Shown here: positions 17,130 through 25,875 of the stretch, one piece after another
How the letters are laid out: each line of letters starts with the position of its first letter
How positions within the stretch are numbered: position 1 is the first letter of the stretch
Assembly: GCF_017876755.1 (NCBI RefSeq)
Contig: NZ_JAGIOO010000001.1
Coordinates: 186,001 to 250,000 of the forward strand
Origin: Crossiella equi
Lineage (GTDB): Bacteria > Actinomycetota > Actinomycetes > Mycobacteriales > Pseudonocardiaceae
Direction: 5' to 3'
Length of the DNA stretch: 64,000 nucleotides
Translations under genes and position numbers: made by a program
The notes under the pieces: model-generated
Databases searched by the model: none
What the model was told of the DNA's origin: nothing
Seen by the model: the letters and a program-made list of their open reading frames with translations, nothing else

Positions 17130-18470
17130 GTGCTCGACCACCTCGTGCTGGCGACACCGGACCTGCCCGGCGCCGTTGACCTGGTACACCTCCTCTCCGG
17201 CGTGCGCCCGGTGCCGGGTGGACGCCACCCGGACTTCGGGACGGCGAACCGTCTACTCGGCCTGGGTGAGCAGGCCTGCTTGGAGATCATCGGACCGGAC
17301 CCCGGCCGCACGGTCGAGCCAACGGTGTTCAAGCTCGACCGGCTGACGGAACCCAGCCTGGTGACCTGGGGCGTGCACACCTCCGACATAGAGGCGGGCA
17401 TGGAGCGGGCCCGCGCCCGTGGATACGACCCGGGCGAACCACAGGCGATGTCGCGGACCACCGCCGACGGCAGACACCTCTCCTGGCGGCTGACCCCGCC
17501 AGGGGATGGCATCGTGCCGTTCCTGATCGACTGGGGCGACACCACTCACCCCAGTCGGGAACTGCCGGAGGTGCCCCTCAGATCGCTGCGAGTCCTGTCC
17601 TCCGATGTGGAGACGGCTCGTGCGAGAGCGGCGGCCTTGGACGTGGCTGTGCCGATCCGTCCAGCCAATCGCGATGGCCTGGTGGCACTCTTGCACGGCA
17701 GGTGCGGCGAGTTCCACCTCGTCACCGGCCGAGTCGCCCGATCGTGGGTCGTCCGTTCGCCAGGGGCGAAACTGGCGTTTCGCTTGTCCCGGAGGGTGTT
17801 AGGTCGAGGTATGCGGGCACGCTACGACGCCATCGCCGACTGGTACGAGCAGGACTTCCTTACCGCCCAACGGGTTTCCGACCCGCTGGACTTCGGTGGT
17901 CTGCTCACCGGTCTGCTCGGGGAGGGTTCGGGCCCGTGCCTGGAGATCGGTTGCGGCACCGGTGAACACGCGGCGCGGGTGAGCGCGCTGGGCTGGACAC
18001 CACTCGGCCTCGACCTCTCCGCAGGCATGCTGCGCCACGTCCGCGCCCGCCTGCCGGTGGCGCGCGCGGACGCCGAACACCTGCCGCTGCGGGACAGCTC
18101 GGTGGCGGCAGCGCTGACGGTCATGACGCACACCGACATGCCCGGCTACCCGGCGGTGCTCCGCGAGGTGGCGCGCGTCCTGAGCCCGGGCGGGGTGTTC
18201 GTGCACCTGGGCGTGCACCCCTGCTTCTGCGGCGGTTTCGCCGACCGCACCGACCCCGAGGCCGTGGTGGTCCGCCCCGGCTACCGGCAGCCACACTGGA
18301 CCACGGCCTCCTGGACCACCTCCGGCCTGCGGGACAAGGTCGGCGCCACGCACTGGCCATTACCCGAGCTGCTCAACGAGCTCGTGGCGGCAGGCCTGAC
18401 CCTGGACCGCTTCGCCGAGGGCGGCACGCCGATCCCGACGGTGCTGGGGATCCGTGCCCATGCCCGCTGA
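17130..18470 (+). CDS. VOC/glyoxalase-like domain fused to SAM methyltransferase
   Basis: 446 residues from GTG 17130, where the glyoxalase_3-type VOC domain normally begins (VLDHLVLATPDLPGAVDLV); ATG 17094 and TTG 17082 in frame are alternatives. Residues up to about 205 form the VOC half (GRHPDFGTANRLLGLGE, EIIGPDP, FLIDWGDTTHPS). After a basic linker, RYDAIADWYEQDF starts a class I methyltransferase with LEIGCGTGEHAARVSALGW, LDLSAGML and LREVARVLSPGGVF. Each half is normally a separate protein. The junction codons contain an out-of-frame TAG at about 17798. It may modify a small molecule bound by the VOC half. Confidence 0.8.
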   Translation: MLDHLVLATPDLPGAVDLVHLLSGVRPVPGGRHPDFGTANRLLGLGEQACLEIIGPDPGRTVEPTVFKLDRLTEPSLVTWGVHTSDIEAGMERARARGYDPGEPQAMSRTTADGRHLSWRLTPPGDGIVPFLIDWGDTTHPSRELPEVPLRSLRVLSSDVETARARAAALDVAVPIRPANRDGLVALLHGRCGEFHLVTGRVARSWVVRSPGAKLAFRLSRRVLGRGMRARYDAIADWYEQDFLTAQRVSDPLDFGGLLTGLLGEGSGPCLEIGCGTGEHAARVSALGWTPLGLDLSAGMLRHVRARLPVARADAEHLPLRDSSVAAALTVMTHTDMPGYPAVLREVARVLSPGGVFVHLGVHPCFCGGFADRTDPEAVVVRPGYRQPHWTTASWTTSGLRDKVGATHWPLPELLNELVAAGLTLDRFAEGGTPIPTVLGIRAHAR

Positions 18471-19005
18471 TCGCGGCATCTCGGACGGGGCCATCCGTGT
18501 CCGCCACGCCAAACCCGCGGACGCGGCAGGCATGGCCCAGGTCCACGTAGCGGCGTGGCGGACGGCCTACGTGGACCTGCTCGCCGCCGAGGTTCTCGAC
18601 GGCTTGGACGTCTCCCGCTCCCGGGAGCGGTGGGCGACGATCTTGTTCGCGCCACCGGAAGGCTCCCGCCGCCTCGTCGCGGTGACCGAGGATGACACGG
18701 TGTGCGGCATGTCCGCGCTCGGTGCCCCCAGGTCCAGCGAGCCCGAGGGCACCGGCGAGCTGTGGATGCTCAACGTGTCCCCGGACTGGTGGGGCCAGGG
18801 GGTGGGCGCAGCCTTGCTGCGAGCCGCCGAGCGGGAGCTGACCACCCTCGGCTACTGGCGGGCAGTGCTGTGGGTACTGACGGGCAACACCCGCGCCCGG
18901 CGGTTCTACCAGCGCGAAGGCTGGACCGACTCAGGCGCGCGGCGCCAGGACCCCGGCCTGGCCGGGACACCGGACGAGGTCCAGTACGCACGAGAGCTGG
19001 GGTGA
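18460..19005 (+). CDS. GNAT-family N-acetyltransferase
   Basis: 181 residues from ATG 18460, overlapping the methyltransferase gene by 11 bases (GTG 18454 is an alternative start). The GNAT core is clear: AQVHVAAWRTAYVDLL at the N-terminus, LWMLNVSPDWWGQGVGAALLRAAERE (beta4 and the acetyl-CoA pyrophosphate loop GQGVGAAL), and NTRARRFYQREGWTDSG in beta5-alpha4. The acceptor is unknown. The overlap makes it part of the same transcript as the VOC-methyltransferase. Confidence 0.88.
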   Translation: MPADRGISDGAIRVRHAKPADAAGMAQVHVAAWRTAYVDLLAAEVLDGLDVSRSRERWATILFAPPEGSRRLVAVTEDDTVCGMSALGAPRSSEPEGTGELWMLNVSPDWWGQGVGAALLRAAERELTTLGYWRAVLWVLTGNTRARRFYQREGWTDSGARRQDPGLAGTPDEVQYARELG

Positions 19006-19075
19006 CGGTTCGGGAAGAGCTGCCCGAGGCGACAGAGGGAGCCCCAGACGGAAGTTTCCGCTTTCAAGGCGGGAG

Positions 19076-19681
19076 CTAGGAGGTGGTGAACAGGCGGTCG
19101 AGGTAGTCCAGGACCACGCGTTGGGCGGATTCGCCGTCGCGTTGGCCCGCCACCACGCTCACGGCCAGGCCGCCGGTGAGGGCGACCAGGGTTGTGGCAG
19201 TGAGGGACGGGTCGTGGTCTGCCGGGATCTCGCCGTTGTCCTGGGCGAGTTTGATCTGGCTCGCGAGGTAGGACTCCAGCAGGTTCGGGCCGGTGCCGAA
19301 GTGCTTTGTGGCCAGGGTCGGGTCGGAGATCATCAGGCCCTGGAAGGCCACGTAGGTCAGCTGGATGCGGTACATCTCCTCGTCGGTGGGGATCATGCCG
19401 GGCAGGGCCGCGTACAGGACGCTGCGGGGTGTCGGCGGCAGGCCCGCCGCTCGGATCCGTTCACGCAGGCGGGCGTCCATGCGGGTGGTCAGGTGGGCCA
19501 TCGAGCCGACCATCAGCTCTTCCTTGGTGTGGAAGTAGTACTGCACCAAGCGCAGCGACACCCCGGCCTCGGCGGCGACCTCGCGCATGCTCGCCGCGTG
19601 GATGCCCCGTGTGCTGGCGATCCGCAGCACCGCCTCGGCGATCTCGGCGCGGCGTTGTTCGTGGTCCACCCGTTTTGGCAC
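19076..19681 (-). CDS. TetR-family transcriptional regulator
   Basis: About 201 residues. The helix-turn-helix is SMREVAAEAGVSLRLVQYYF with the following HTKEELMVGSM helix, close to BetI/AcrR-type regulators. A TAGGGT -10 box at 19694-19689 overlaps an upstream GTG (19690) and sits 7 bases before GTG 19681, so a leaderless start at 19681 is preferred. The gene stands between the GNAT and the oxidase operon with no overlapping partner. The operator at 17063 or the choline-island promoters are possible targets; neither is shown. Confidence 0.88.
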   Translation of the reverse strand: MPKRVDHEQRRAEIAEAVLRIASTRGIHAASMREVAAEAGVSLRLVQYYFHTKEELMVGSMAHLTTRMDARLRERIRAAGLPPTPRSVLYAALPGMIPTDEEMYRIQLTYVAFQGLMISDPTLATKHFGTGPNLLESYLASQIKLAQDNGEIPADHDPSLTATTLVALTGGLAVSVVAGQRDGESAQRVVLDYLDRLFTTS

Positions 19682-19777
19682 GGCGCTCACCCTAGATCAG
19701 CTCACCCACAAGGCAGGCTGAGCCGGTTCACCGGTGAGGCCGGGCGGCGGTGCCCCGGGTCCACGGCGACGGCACCG

Positions 19778-19996
19778 GTGACGGGCCGCCGTTGCTGCTG
19801 GGCGCGGGTCGCGGCGCTGACGTCGTTCGATCCCGTGGGGTTCGCGCCCCGACCGGTGCGACGCTGGGCGGCGTTGCCCGTGGACTGCCGGGTGGTCGTG
19901 GTGGACCAGGCCGGACACGTGGTGTGTGGCGACACGCCGGAGCGCTGCTCGGACCTCGTGCTCGGCCTGGTCACAGCCCAGGAGCCGGTGGGTTAG
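19778..19996 (+). CDS. Possible small protein (72 residues), doubtful
   Basis: A GTG frame whose C-terminal half (VDCRVVVVDQAGHVVCGDTPE, then LVLGLVTAQEPVG) looks protein-like, in the 300-base gap between the tetR start and the end of the oxidase gene. No convincing ribosome site precedes it and it overlaps the oxidase 3' end by 4 bases. A second frame on the same strand is also open, as expected for this base composition. If it is not a gene, this gap contains nothing else that I recognise. Confidence 0.25.
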   Translation: MTGRRCCWARVAALTSFDPVGFAPRPVRRWAALPVDCRVVVVDQAGHVVCGDTPERCSDLVLGLVTAQEPVG

Positions 19997-22446
19997 GCGC
20001 GGATGCGTTCGCCCTTCGGGTCGTAGAGCGGGTCGCGTTCCACCACGCCCGGCACCCACTGGCCGAAGATCTCCACTTCGGCCGGGGTGCCGGGGCGGGA
20101 GAGCTCAGTGGGCAGGTAGACGTAGGCGATCGGGCGGCCGACCGTGTAGCCGAAGCCGCCGGTGGTGACCCGGCCCAGGACCTGGCCGTCGATGCGGACC
20201 GGTTCGCTGCCCAGAGGCCAGGTGTGGGGGTCGTCCAGGGTGAGGCAGCGCAGGCGGTGGGTGAAGCCCTCGGCCTTGCGGGCCAGCAGGGCCTCGCGGC
20301 CGTGGAAGCCGCCCGGCTTGTCCGGCTTCACGCAGAAGCCCAGGCCCGCCTCGTACGGGGTGCGTTCCGGGGTCAGGTCCGAGCCCCAGAGGCGGTAGCC
20401 CTTCTCCAGGCGCAGGCTGTCGATGGCCCGGTATCCGCCCGCGACCAAGCCGTGCTCCTGACCGGCCTCCCACAGCGTGCGCCACAGGGTCGCGCCGTAC
20501 TCGCTGGAGCAGTACAGTTCCCAGCCCAGCTCACCGGCGAAGGTCACGCGCAGCGCCCGCACCGGGACGTCGCCGACCGTGGTCTCCTGCGCGGTCAGGT
20601 ACGGGAAAGCGTCGTTGTCCAGGCGGCTGGGGGTCAGCCCGGTGAGGATGTCGCGGGCGCGTGGGCCCCACAGGGCGAAGCAGGACCAGGCGCCGGTGAC
20701 GTCGGCGATGCGGACTGAGCCGTCGGCCGGGGCGTGCCTGCGCAGCCAGGCCAGGTCGTGGGAGCCGAACGCGGTGCCGGTGACGACCTGGAACTCCTGC
20801 TCAGCCCACCGGGTGACGGTGAAGTCGCACTCGATGCCGCCGCGGGTGTTGAGCGCCTGGGTGTAGGTGACCGCGCCGACCGGGCCCGCGACCTCGTTCG
20901 CGCACACCCAGTCCAGCAGGCGGGCCGCGCCCGGGCCGGTGACCTCGAGCTTGGCGAAGGAGGACTCGTCGAACAGGCCCGCGCGCTCCCGGGTGGCCAG
21001 GTGCTCGGCACCGATCGCGGGTGACCAGTTGCGGCCCGACCAGCCCCGGGGGCGCCAGGCCTCCTGGCCCGCGGCGGCGTTGGTCTCGTAGTGGTTGACC
21101 CGCTCCCAGCCGGACTTCTCCCCGAAGCTCGCGCCGTGCTTGCGGTGCCAGGGGTAGGCCGAGGACACGCGCAGCGGGCGACCCGCGCTGCGTTCGCGGA
21201 AGGGGAACGGGATGTCGTAGTAGGTCTCGTAGTTCTCCACGGTGCGCTTGCGGGTGTAGCCGGGGGAGCGGTAGGCGCGGCCGAAGCGGCGGATGTCCAT
21301 GTGCGAGACGTCGAACTCCGGCTCCCCGGCCACGATCCACTCGGCCATGACCTTGCCGATGCCACCCGCCCCGGCGATGCCGTGCGCGCAGAACCCGGCG
21401 GCCACGAAGAACCCGGCGACTTCGGTCTCGCCCAGGCAGAACTCGTTGTCCGGGGTGAAGGCCTCCGGGCCGTTGATCATCTTGCGGATGCCGGTGGTGG
21501 CCATCGCGGGCACGCGCATCGCGGCGGCCTCGGCGATCTCGGTGAACCGGTCCCAGTCCTCGGGCAGCAGGCGGCCGTTGAAGTCGGCGGGCACGGCCTC
21601 GAAGTCCGCGCCCTGCTGGGCCCACGGTGCGGAGGTGCGCTCGTAGCCGCCCATGAGCAGGCCGTCGACCTCCTCGCGGAAGTAGACGAGGTTGTCCGGG
21701 TCGCGCAGGGTGGGCAGGTGGCCGCCGTCGCGGGGCCGCATGGGCTCGGTGATCAGGTACTGGTGCGACATGGGCACGATCGGGATGCGCACCCCGGCCA
21801 GGCGACCGATCTCGGCGGCGAACATGCCACCGCAGTTGACCACGATCTCGGCCTCGACCACGCCGCGGTCGGTGCGCACGCCGTGCACGCGTCCGTCCCG
21901 GACGTCGATGTCGAGCACGCGGGTGTGGGTGAAGAACCGCACGCCGCCCGCGCGGGCCCCCGCGGCCAGGGAGTAGGTGAGCTGGGCGGGGTCGACGTAG
22001 CCGTCGGTGGCCAGGTAGGTGCCGCCGAGCACGCCCGCGGTGTCCAGCGGCGGGAACAGGTCCTTGGCCTCGCCGGGACCGATCTCCTGGAGGGGCAGGT
22101 CGACGGTGCGCGCCCAGCCGATCTGGCGGGCGGCCTCCTGCATGCGCTCGGGCGTGCAGGCCAGCCGGATGCCGCCGCAGGGCACGAACCCGACCGGGTT
22201 GTCCCCGGCCTCGAGCTCGGCGTAGAGCTGGGCGGAGTAGACGTTCATGCGGGTGAGGGTCACGTCGGCGCGCAGCTGGCCGACCAGACCGGCGGAGTGG
22301 AAGGTGGAACCGCTGGTCAGCTCATCGCGGTCGAGCACGATGACGTCGCGTTCGCCGAGCTGGGCGAGGTGGTAGGCGATGCTGGTGCCGCCGACGCCAC
22401 CGCCGATGACGACGATGCGGGCGCGGTCTGGGAGCGTTCGGTCCAC
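19993..22446 (-). CDS. Dimethylglycine/sarcosine-type FAD oxidase with GcvT-like domain
   Basis: 817 residues from GTG 22446, which has AGGAAGG 7 bases upstream; GTG 22452 is too close to it. The N-terminal half is a DAO-type FAD domain (VVIGGGVGGTSIAYHLAQ, then LDRDELTSGSTFHSAGLVG, whose His is the usual covalent FAD site). The C-terminal half, from about residue 420, is a folate-binding GcvT/aminomethyltransferase module (FDESSFAKLEVTGPGAARLL, LRVTFAGELGWELY, GYRAIDSLRLEKGYRLWGSD). Such enzymes oxidatively N-demethylate dimethylglycine or sarcosine and pass formaldehyde to tetrahydrofolate. It is divergent from a choline-kinase-like gene and next to an ethanolamine operon. Confidence 0.9.
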   Translation of the reverse strand: MDRTLPDRARIVVIGGGVGGTSIAYHLAQLGERDVIVLDRDELTSGSTFHSAGLVGQLRADVTLTRMNVYSAQLYAELEAGDNPVGFVPCGGIRLACTPERMQEAARQIGWARTVDLPLQEIGPGEAKDLFPPLDTAGVLGGTYLATDGYVDPAQLTYSLAAGARAGGVRFFTHTRVLDIDVRDGRVHGVRTDRGVVEAEIVVNCGGMFAAEIGRLAGVRIPIVPMSHQYLITEPMRPRDGGHLPTLRDPDNLVYFREEVDGLLMGGYERTSAPWAQQGADFEAVPADFNGRLLPEDWDRFTEIAEAAAMRVPAMATTGIRKMINGPEAFTPDNEFCLGETEVAGFFVAAGFCAHGIAGAGGIGKVMAEWIVAGEPEFDVSHMDIRRFGRAYRSPGYTRKRTVENYETYYDIPFPFRERSAGRPLRVSSAYPWHRKHGASFGEKSGWERVNHYETNAAAGQEAWRPRGWSGRNWSPAIGAEHLATRERAGLFDESSFAKLEVTGPGAARLLDWVCANEVAGPVGAVTYTQALNTRGGIECDFTVTRWAEQEFQVVTGTAFGSHDLAWLRRHAPADGSVRIADVTGAWSCFALWGPRARDILTGLTPSRLDNDAFPYLTAQETTVGDVPVRALRVTFAGELGWELYCSSEYGATLWRTLWEAGQEHGLVAGGYRAIDSLRLEKGYRLWGSDLTPERTPYEAGLGFCVKPDKPGGFHGREALLARKAEGFTHRLRCLTLDDPHTWPLGSEPVRIDGQVLGRVTTGGFGYTVGRPIAYVYLPTELSRPGTPAEVEIFGQWVPGVVERDPLYDPKGERIRA

Positions 22447-22542
22447 GGACACGCCTTCCTGGATAGCGCAGATGGGCCGGTCGGGGGAACAGCGCGGTCG
22501 GATCTCTTGACCGCCGATTGTGATCGCCAACACACTTGATCA

Positions 22543-23460
22543 ATGGCCGCGACACTCCAAGACGCGATCGACGGCATCCCGGCCTGGACCGGGTCGCACG
22601 TGGAGCTGCTGCCGATGACTGGCGGGCTCAGCCACCAGGTCGCCCACCTGCGGGTGGACGGCGTGGAGCTGGTGCTGCGCGTGCTGGACCCGGCGGTGGC
22701 CGAGGCGGGCCTGGGGGTACCGCTGGACCAGGAGATCGCCAACACCGTGGTGGCGGCGGAGTCCGGCGCGGGACCGAGGGTGCTGCACGTGGCCGAGTCG
22801 GTGCCCGCGATCGCCCTGGAGTACCTGCACGGCCAGACGCTGTGCTTCGCCGACACCCGCGAGCCCACGACCATCCCGGAGCTGGCCGCCGCGGTCGGCC
22901 GCCTGCACGCCGCGCCCCGGCCATTCGTCAACACCTTCGACATCTTCGCCAAACAACGCCAGCTGCTGGAGGTCTGCGACCGTCACGAGCTGCGCCTGTT
23001 CCCGGACTACCTGGACCACCTGCCCCTGGCCCACGAGCTGGCGGGCACCCTCACCGCCGCGCCGCCGCCGAGCGTGCCCTGCCACAACGACCTGCTGGCG
23101 GAGAACTTCATCCGCACCGCCGAGGGCGTGCGCATCGTGGACTACCAGCTCTCCGGCATGGGCGACCCGGGCTTCGAGCTGGGCAACATCGCCGCGGAGG
23201 GCCAGTTCGACCCCGGCCGGGTGGCGCTGCTGACCCGCTCCTACCTCGGCGCCGACGATGCCCGGACCACCGCGCGGGTGCGGCTGTTCCAGGCGATGTC
23301 GGACTTCACCTGGACGCTGTGGTTCTGCATCCACCACGGGCTGTTGTCGCAGCCGGGGAGCACGTTCGACTACTGGGGCGAGGCGGCGGGCAAGTGGGAG
23401 CGGGCCAAGGCCGCGCTGACCGGTCCGGGCTTCGGCGCCCTGGTCGATCGGGCCCGCTGA
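22543..23460 (+). CDS. Choline/ethanolamine-kinase-like phosphotransferase
   Basis: 305 residues of the aminoglycoside-phosphotransferase fold. The catalytic loop is PCHNDLLAENFIR and the metal-binding segment is IVDYQLSGMGDPGFELGN, which has the F-E-L-G-N ending typical of choline kinases. The N-terminal GGLSHQVAHLRVDG is the nucleotide loop. ATG 22543 directly follows a TTGATCAA palindrome, with no ribosome site, so translation may be leaderless. Shared promoter space with the dimethylglycine-type oxidase and the following ethanolamine permease support a choline or ethanolamine substrate; aminoglycoside resistance is the less likely reading. Confidence 0.8.
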   Translation: MAATLQDAIDGIPAWTGSHVELLPMTGGLSHQVAHLRVDGVELVLRVLDPAVAEAGLGVPLDQEIANTVVAAESGAGPRVLHVAESVPAIALEYLHGQTLCFADTREPTTIPELAAAVGRLHAAPRPFVNTFDIFAKQRQLLEVCDRHELRLFPDYLDHLPLAHELAGTLTAAPPPSVPCHNDLLAENFIRTAEGVRIVDYQLSGMGDPGFELGNIAAEGQFDPGRVALLTRSYLGADDARTTARVRLFQAMSDFTWTLWFCIHHGLLSQPGSTFDYWGEAAGKWERAKAALTGPGFGALVDRAR

Positions 23461-23503
23461 GGGCTTCCCGGGGCTTGACAGCCTTTGTAGCCTCGCTCAC
23501 ACA

Positions 23504-23526
23504 GGTCAATGGTCTGACCGTTGACC
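23504..23526. promoter_or_regulatory. Double GGTC-N8-GACC operator upstream of ethanolamine permease
   Basis: The site is a 23-base palindrome with only one mismatched pair. It contains two overlapping copies of GGTC-N8-GACC (23504-23519 and 23511-23526). A TTGACA hexamer lies at 23475-23480. The same motif occurs once before the glutamine-synthetase-like operon at 25845-25860. The GntR gene co-transcribed with the permease is the natural candidate for the binding protein. Confidence 0.65.
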
Positions 23527-23561
23527 ATTAGCCGCTGGCCGACCGACTGGTGGAGGCGCGT

Positions 23562-25016
23562 GTGAGCACCCAACAGCCCCCGGGCGGGGGAGTCGACTAC
23601 ACCCACGTCGGGGCCAACTACCTGGAGCAACGGCAGCTCAAGAAGGGTGCCGCCGGGTGGGTGCTGCTCGCCGGGCTCGGGGTCTCCTACGTCATCTCCG
23701 GGGACTTCTCCGGGTGGAACTCCGGGCTGGCGCAGGGTGGGTTCGGCGGGCTGCTCATCGCCACCGTCCTGATGGCGGTCATGTACACGTGCATGGTCTT
23801 CGGGCTGGCCGAGATGGCCTCCGCCATGCCCGTGGCCGGTGCCGGGTACGGGTTCGCGCGGCGGGCGCTCGGGCCGTTGGGCGGGTTCGCCACCGGGACG
23901 GCGATCCTCATCGAGTACACCATCGCGCCCGCGGCGATCTCGGTGTTCATCGGCGGGTACGTCGAGGCGCTGGGGCTGTTCGGGCTCACCAACGGGTGGC
24001 CGGTGTACCTGGTCTGCTACGTGGTCTTCGTGGGCGTGCACCTGTACGGGGTGGGTGAGGCGCTGCGGCTGATGTTCGTCATCACCGCGGTCGCGGTGGT
24101 CGGGCTGCTGGTGTTCGTCATCGGGATGCTGCCGATGATCGACCTGTCCCGCCTGACCGACATCCCGCCCACCGACGCCTTCGGCGCCAGCCCGTTCCTG
24201 CCCTTCGGCTACGCGGGCATCCTGGCCGCCTTCGTCTACGGCATCTGGTTCTTCCTGGCCGTGGAGGGCGTGCCGCTGGCCGCCGAGGAGGCCCGCGATC
24301 CGCGCAGGGACATGCCCAAGGGCATCGTCGCCGCGATGCTGGTGCTGCTGGTCTTCGCCGCGTTCATCCTGGTCGCCGCGCCCGGCGGGGCGGGCAGCAA
24401 CGCGCTCAAGGCCTCCGACAACCCGCTGCCCGCCGCCCTGCGCGCGGTGTACGGGGAGAACGCGGTCATCGCCGGGATCGTCAACTACGTGGGCCTGGCC
24501 GGGCTGGTGGCCAGCTTCTTCTCCATCATCTACGGCTACTCCCGGCAGCTGTTCGCCCTCTCCCGGGCGGGCTACCTGCCCCGCAAGCTGTCGGTGACCG
24601 GCAAGCGCAAGACCCCCTACCTGGCGCTGCTGGTGCCGGGCGGCATCGGGTTCGCCCTGGCCGCGATCACGCAGAACGGCGCCAAGCTGATCAACATCGC
24701 GGTGTTCGGGGCCGCGCTGTCCTACGTGCTGATGATGGTCGCCCACATCGTGCTGCGCCGCCGCGAACCCGACCTGCCCCGGCCCTACCGCACGCCGGGC
24801 GGGGTGGTGACCACGAGCATCGCGCTGGTGCTGGCGGCCGCCGCGGTGGTGGCCACCTTCCTGGTCGACATCCTGGCCGCCGGGGTCACCGCCGGGATCT
24901 TCGTGCTGGCCCTGGGCTACTTCTGGTTCTACAGCCGCCACCACCTGGTCGCGCAGGCCCCGGAGGAGGAGTTCGAGGCGGTGCGGCGGGCCGAGGCCGA
25001 ACTGGGCGGCACATGA
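23562..25016 (+). CDS. eat: APC-family permease, ethanolamine permease type
   Basis: 484 residues from GTG 23562, with GGAGG 5 bases upstream. About twelve membrane helices. The first (GLGVSYVISGDFSGWNSGLA) matches the ethanolamine permease subgroup of the APC superfamily, and the second begins GGLLIATVLMAVMYTCMVF. The central GIWFFLAVEGVPLAAEEARD is the helix-6 APC motif. It ends in ATGA overlap with the gntR gene. The downstream glutamylation pathway genes fit uptake of ethanolamine or a related amine. Confidence 0.88.
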   Translation: MSTQQPPGGGVDYTHVGANYLEQRQLKKGAAGWVLLAGLGVSYVISGDFSGWNSGLAQGGFGGLLIATVLMAVMYTCMVFGLAEMASAMPVAGAGYGFARRALGPLGGFATGTAILIEYTIAPAAISVFIGGYVEALGLFGLTNGWPVYLVCYVVFVGVHLYGVGEALRLMFVITAVAVVGLLVFVIGMLPMIDLSRLTDIPPTDAFGASPFLPFGYAGILAAFVYGIWFFLAVEGVPLAAEEARDPRRDMPKGIVAAMLVLLVFAAFILVAAPGGAGSNALKASDNPLPAALRAVYGENAVIAGIVNYVGLAGLVASFFSIIYGYSRQLFALSRAGYLPRKLSVTGKRKTPYLALLVPGGIGFALAAITQNGAKLINIAVFGAALSYVLMMVAHIVLRRREPDLPRPYRTPGGVVTTSIALVLAAAAVVATFLVDILAAGVTAGIFVLALGYFWFYSRHHLVAQAPEEEFEAVRRAEAELGGT

Positions 25017-25789
25017 GCGAGGTGCCGCTTACCGTGGAGGGCATGAGCCTGACACCGCCCCCCACCCCGCTGGCCGAGGCGGCGGTGTTCCGTCCGGTGC
25101 GCAGTGGCAACGCCTTCGAGGAGGCGGTGGAGCGGATCCTGCAGGCCATCAAGCTCGGCGTGGTCGGCCACGGTGAGCGGCTGCCCCCCGAACGGGAGCT
25201 GGCCGCACGGCTGGGTGTGTCCCGGATGACGCTGCGGGAGGCGATCCGGGCGTTGCAGCAGTCGGGGTACGTGGAGTCCCGGCGGGGGCGCTTCGGCGGC
25301 ACGTTCGTGCTGCACCGCGCGGAACCGAGTTCACCCAACCCGGCGAAGCTGCGCAAGCTCGTCACCGGGCTGGGTGATACCGGGCTGGATGACGTGCTGG
25401 TCTTCCGCGAGGTGCTGGAGACCGGCGCGGCGCACGCGGCGGCCACCCGGGCCCTGCCCGCGGCCGAGCGCGCGCTGCTGGTGGCGGTGCACGAGGAGGT
25501 CCGGGGCGCCACCCCGCAGACCTACCGGGCGCTGGACTCGCGCTTCCACCTGGCCATCGCACAGGTCACCGGGTCCCCGGCGCTGGCCTCGGCGGTGGCC
25601 GACAACCGGATGCGCCTCAACGAGCTGCTGGACGCGATCCCGCTGCTGGACCACAACATCGAGCACTCGCACGTCCAGCACGAGCAGATCATGGCCGCGG
25701 TGCTGGCCGGGGACGGCCCGGCGGCACGCGCGGCGATGGCCGAGCACCTGGCGGGCACGGCCGCGCTGTTGCGGGGCTTCCTCACCTGA
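25013..25789 (+). CDS. GntR/FadR-type transcriptional regulator
   Basis: 258 residues. The winged helix is recognisable as ERLPPERELAARLGVSRMTL and then REAIRALQQSGYVESRRGRFGG. The FCD-type C-terminal ligand domain has metal-site residues in DSRFHLAIAQVTGSPAL and HVQHEQIMAAVLAGD. The start ATG overlaps the permease stop (ATGA); ATG 25043 is an alternative. It is most likely the regulator of both the permease and the catabolic operon through the GGTC-N8-GACC sites, with ethanolamine or a glutamylated intermediate as ligand (inferred). Confidence 0.9.
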   Translation: MSEVPLTVEGMSLTPPPTPLAEAAVFRPVRSGNAFEEAVERILQAIKLGVVGHGERLPPERELAARLGVSRMTLREAIRALQQSGYVESRRGRFGGTFVLHRAEPSSPNPAKLRKLVTGLGDTGLDDVLVFREVLETGAAHAAATRALPAAERALLVAVHEEVRGATPQTYRALDSRFHLAIAQVTGSPALASAVADNRMRLNELLDAIPLLDHNIEHSHVQHEQIMAAVLAGDGPAARAAMAEHLAGTAALLRGFLT

Positions 25790-25810
25790 GGACGGCACCG
25801 CGGTTCCGCC

Positions 25811-25863
25811 TTGACACATCCGTTACCCAGCTCCATCCTTCAAAGGTCCATTCGCAGACCTTT
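25811..25863 (+). promoter_or_regulatory. Promoter and operator of the gamma-glutamylation operon
   Basis: TTGACA at 25811-25816 is a -35 box; 17 bases later CATCCT (25834-25839) is a possible -10 box. Immediately downstream, AAAGGTC (25842-25848) and GACCTTT (25857-25863) form a perfect 7-base-arm inverted repeat containing GGTC-N8-GACC. A repressor bound here would cover the transcription start. The ribosome site GGAGG and GTG 25876 follow. Confidence 0.65.
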
Positions 25864-25875
25864 ACGGAGGCGGTC

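Noticed and set aside
22543-23460. Aminoglycoside resistance kinase
   Set aside because: The fold is shared, but the DPGFELGN ending and the neighbourhood of oxidase and ethanolamine genes point to choline/ethanolamine-type substrates.
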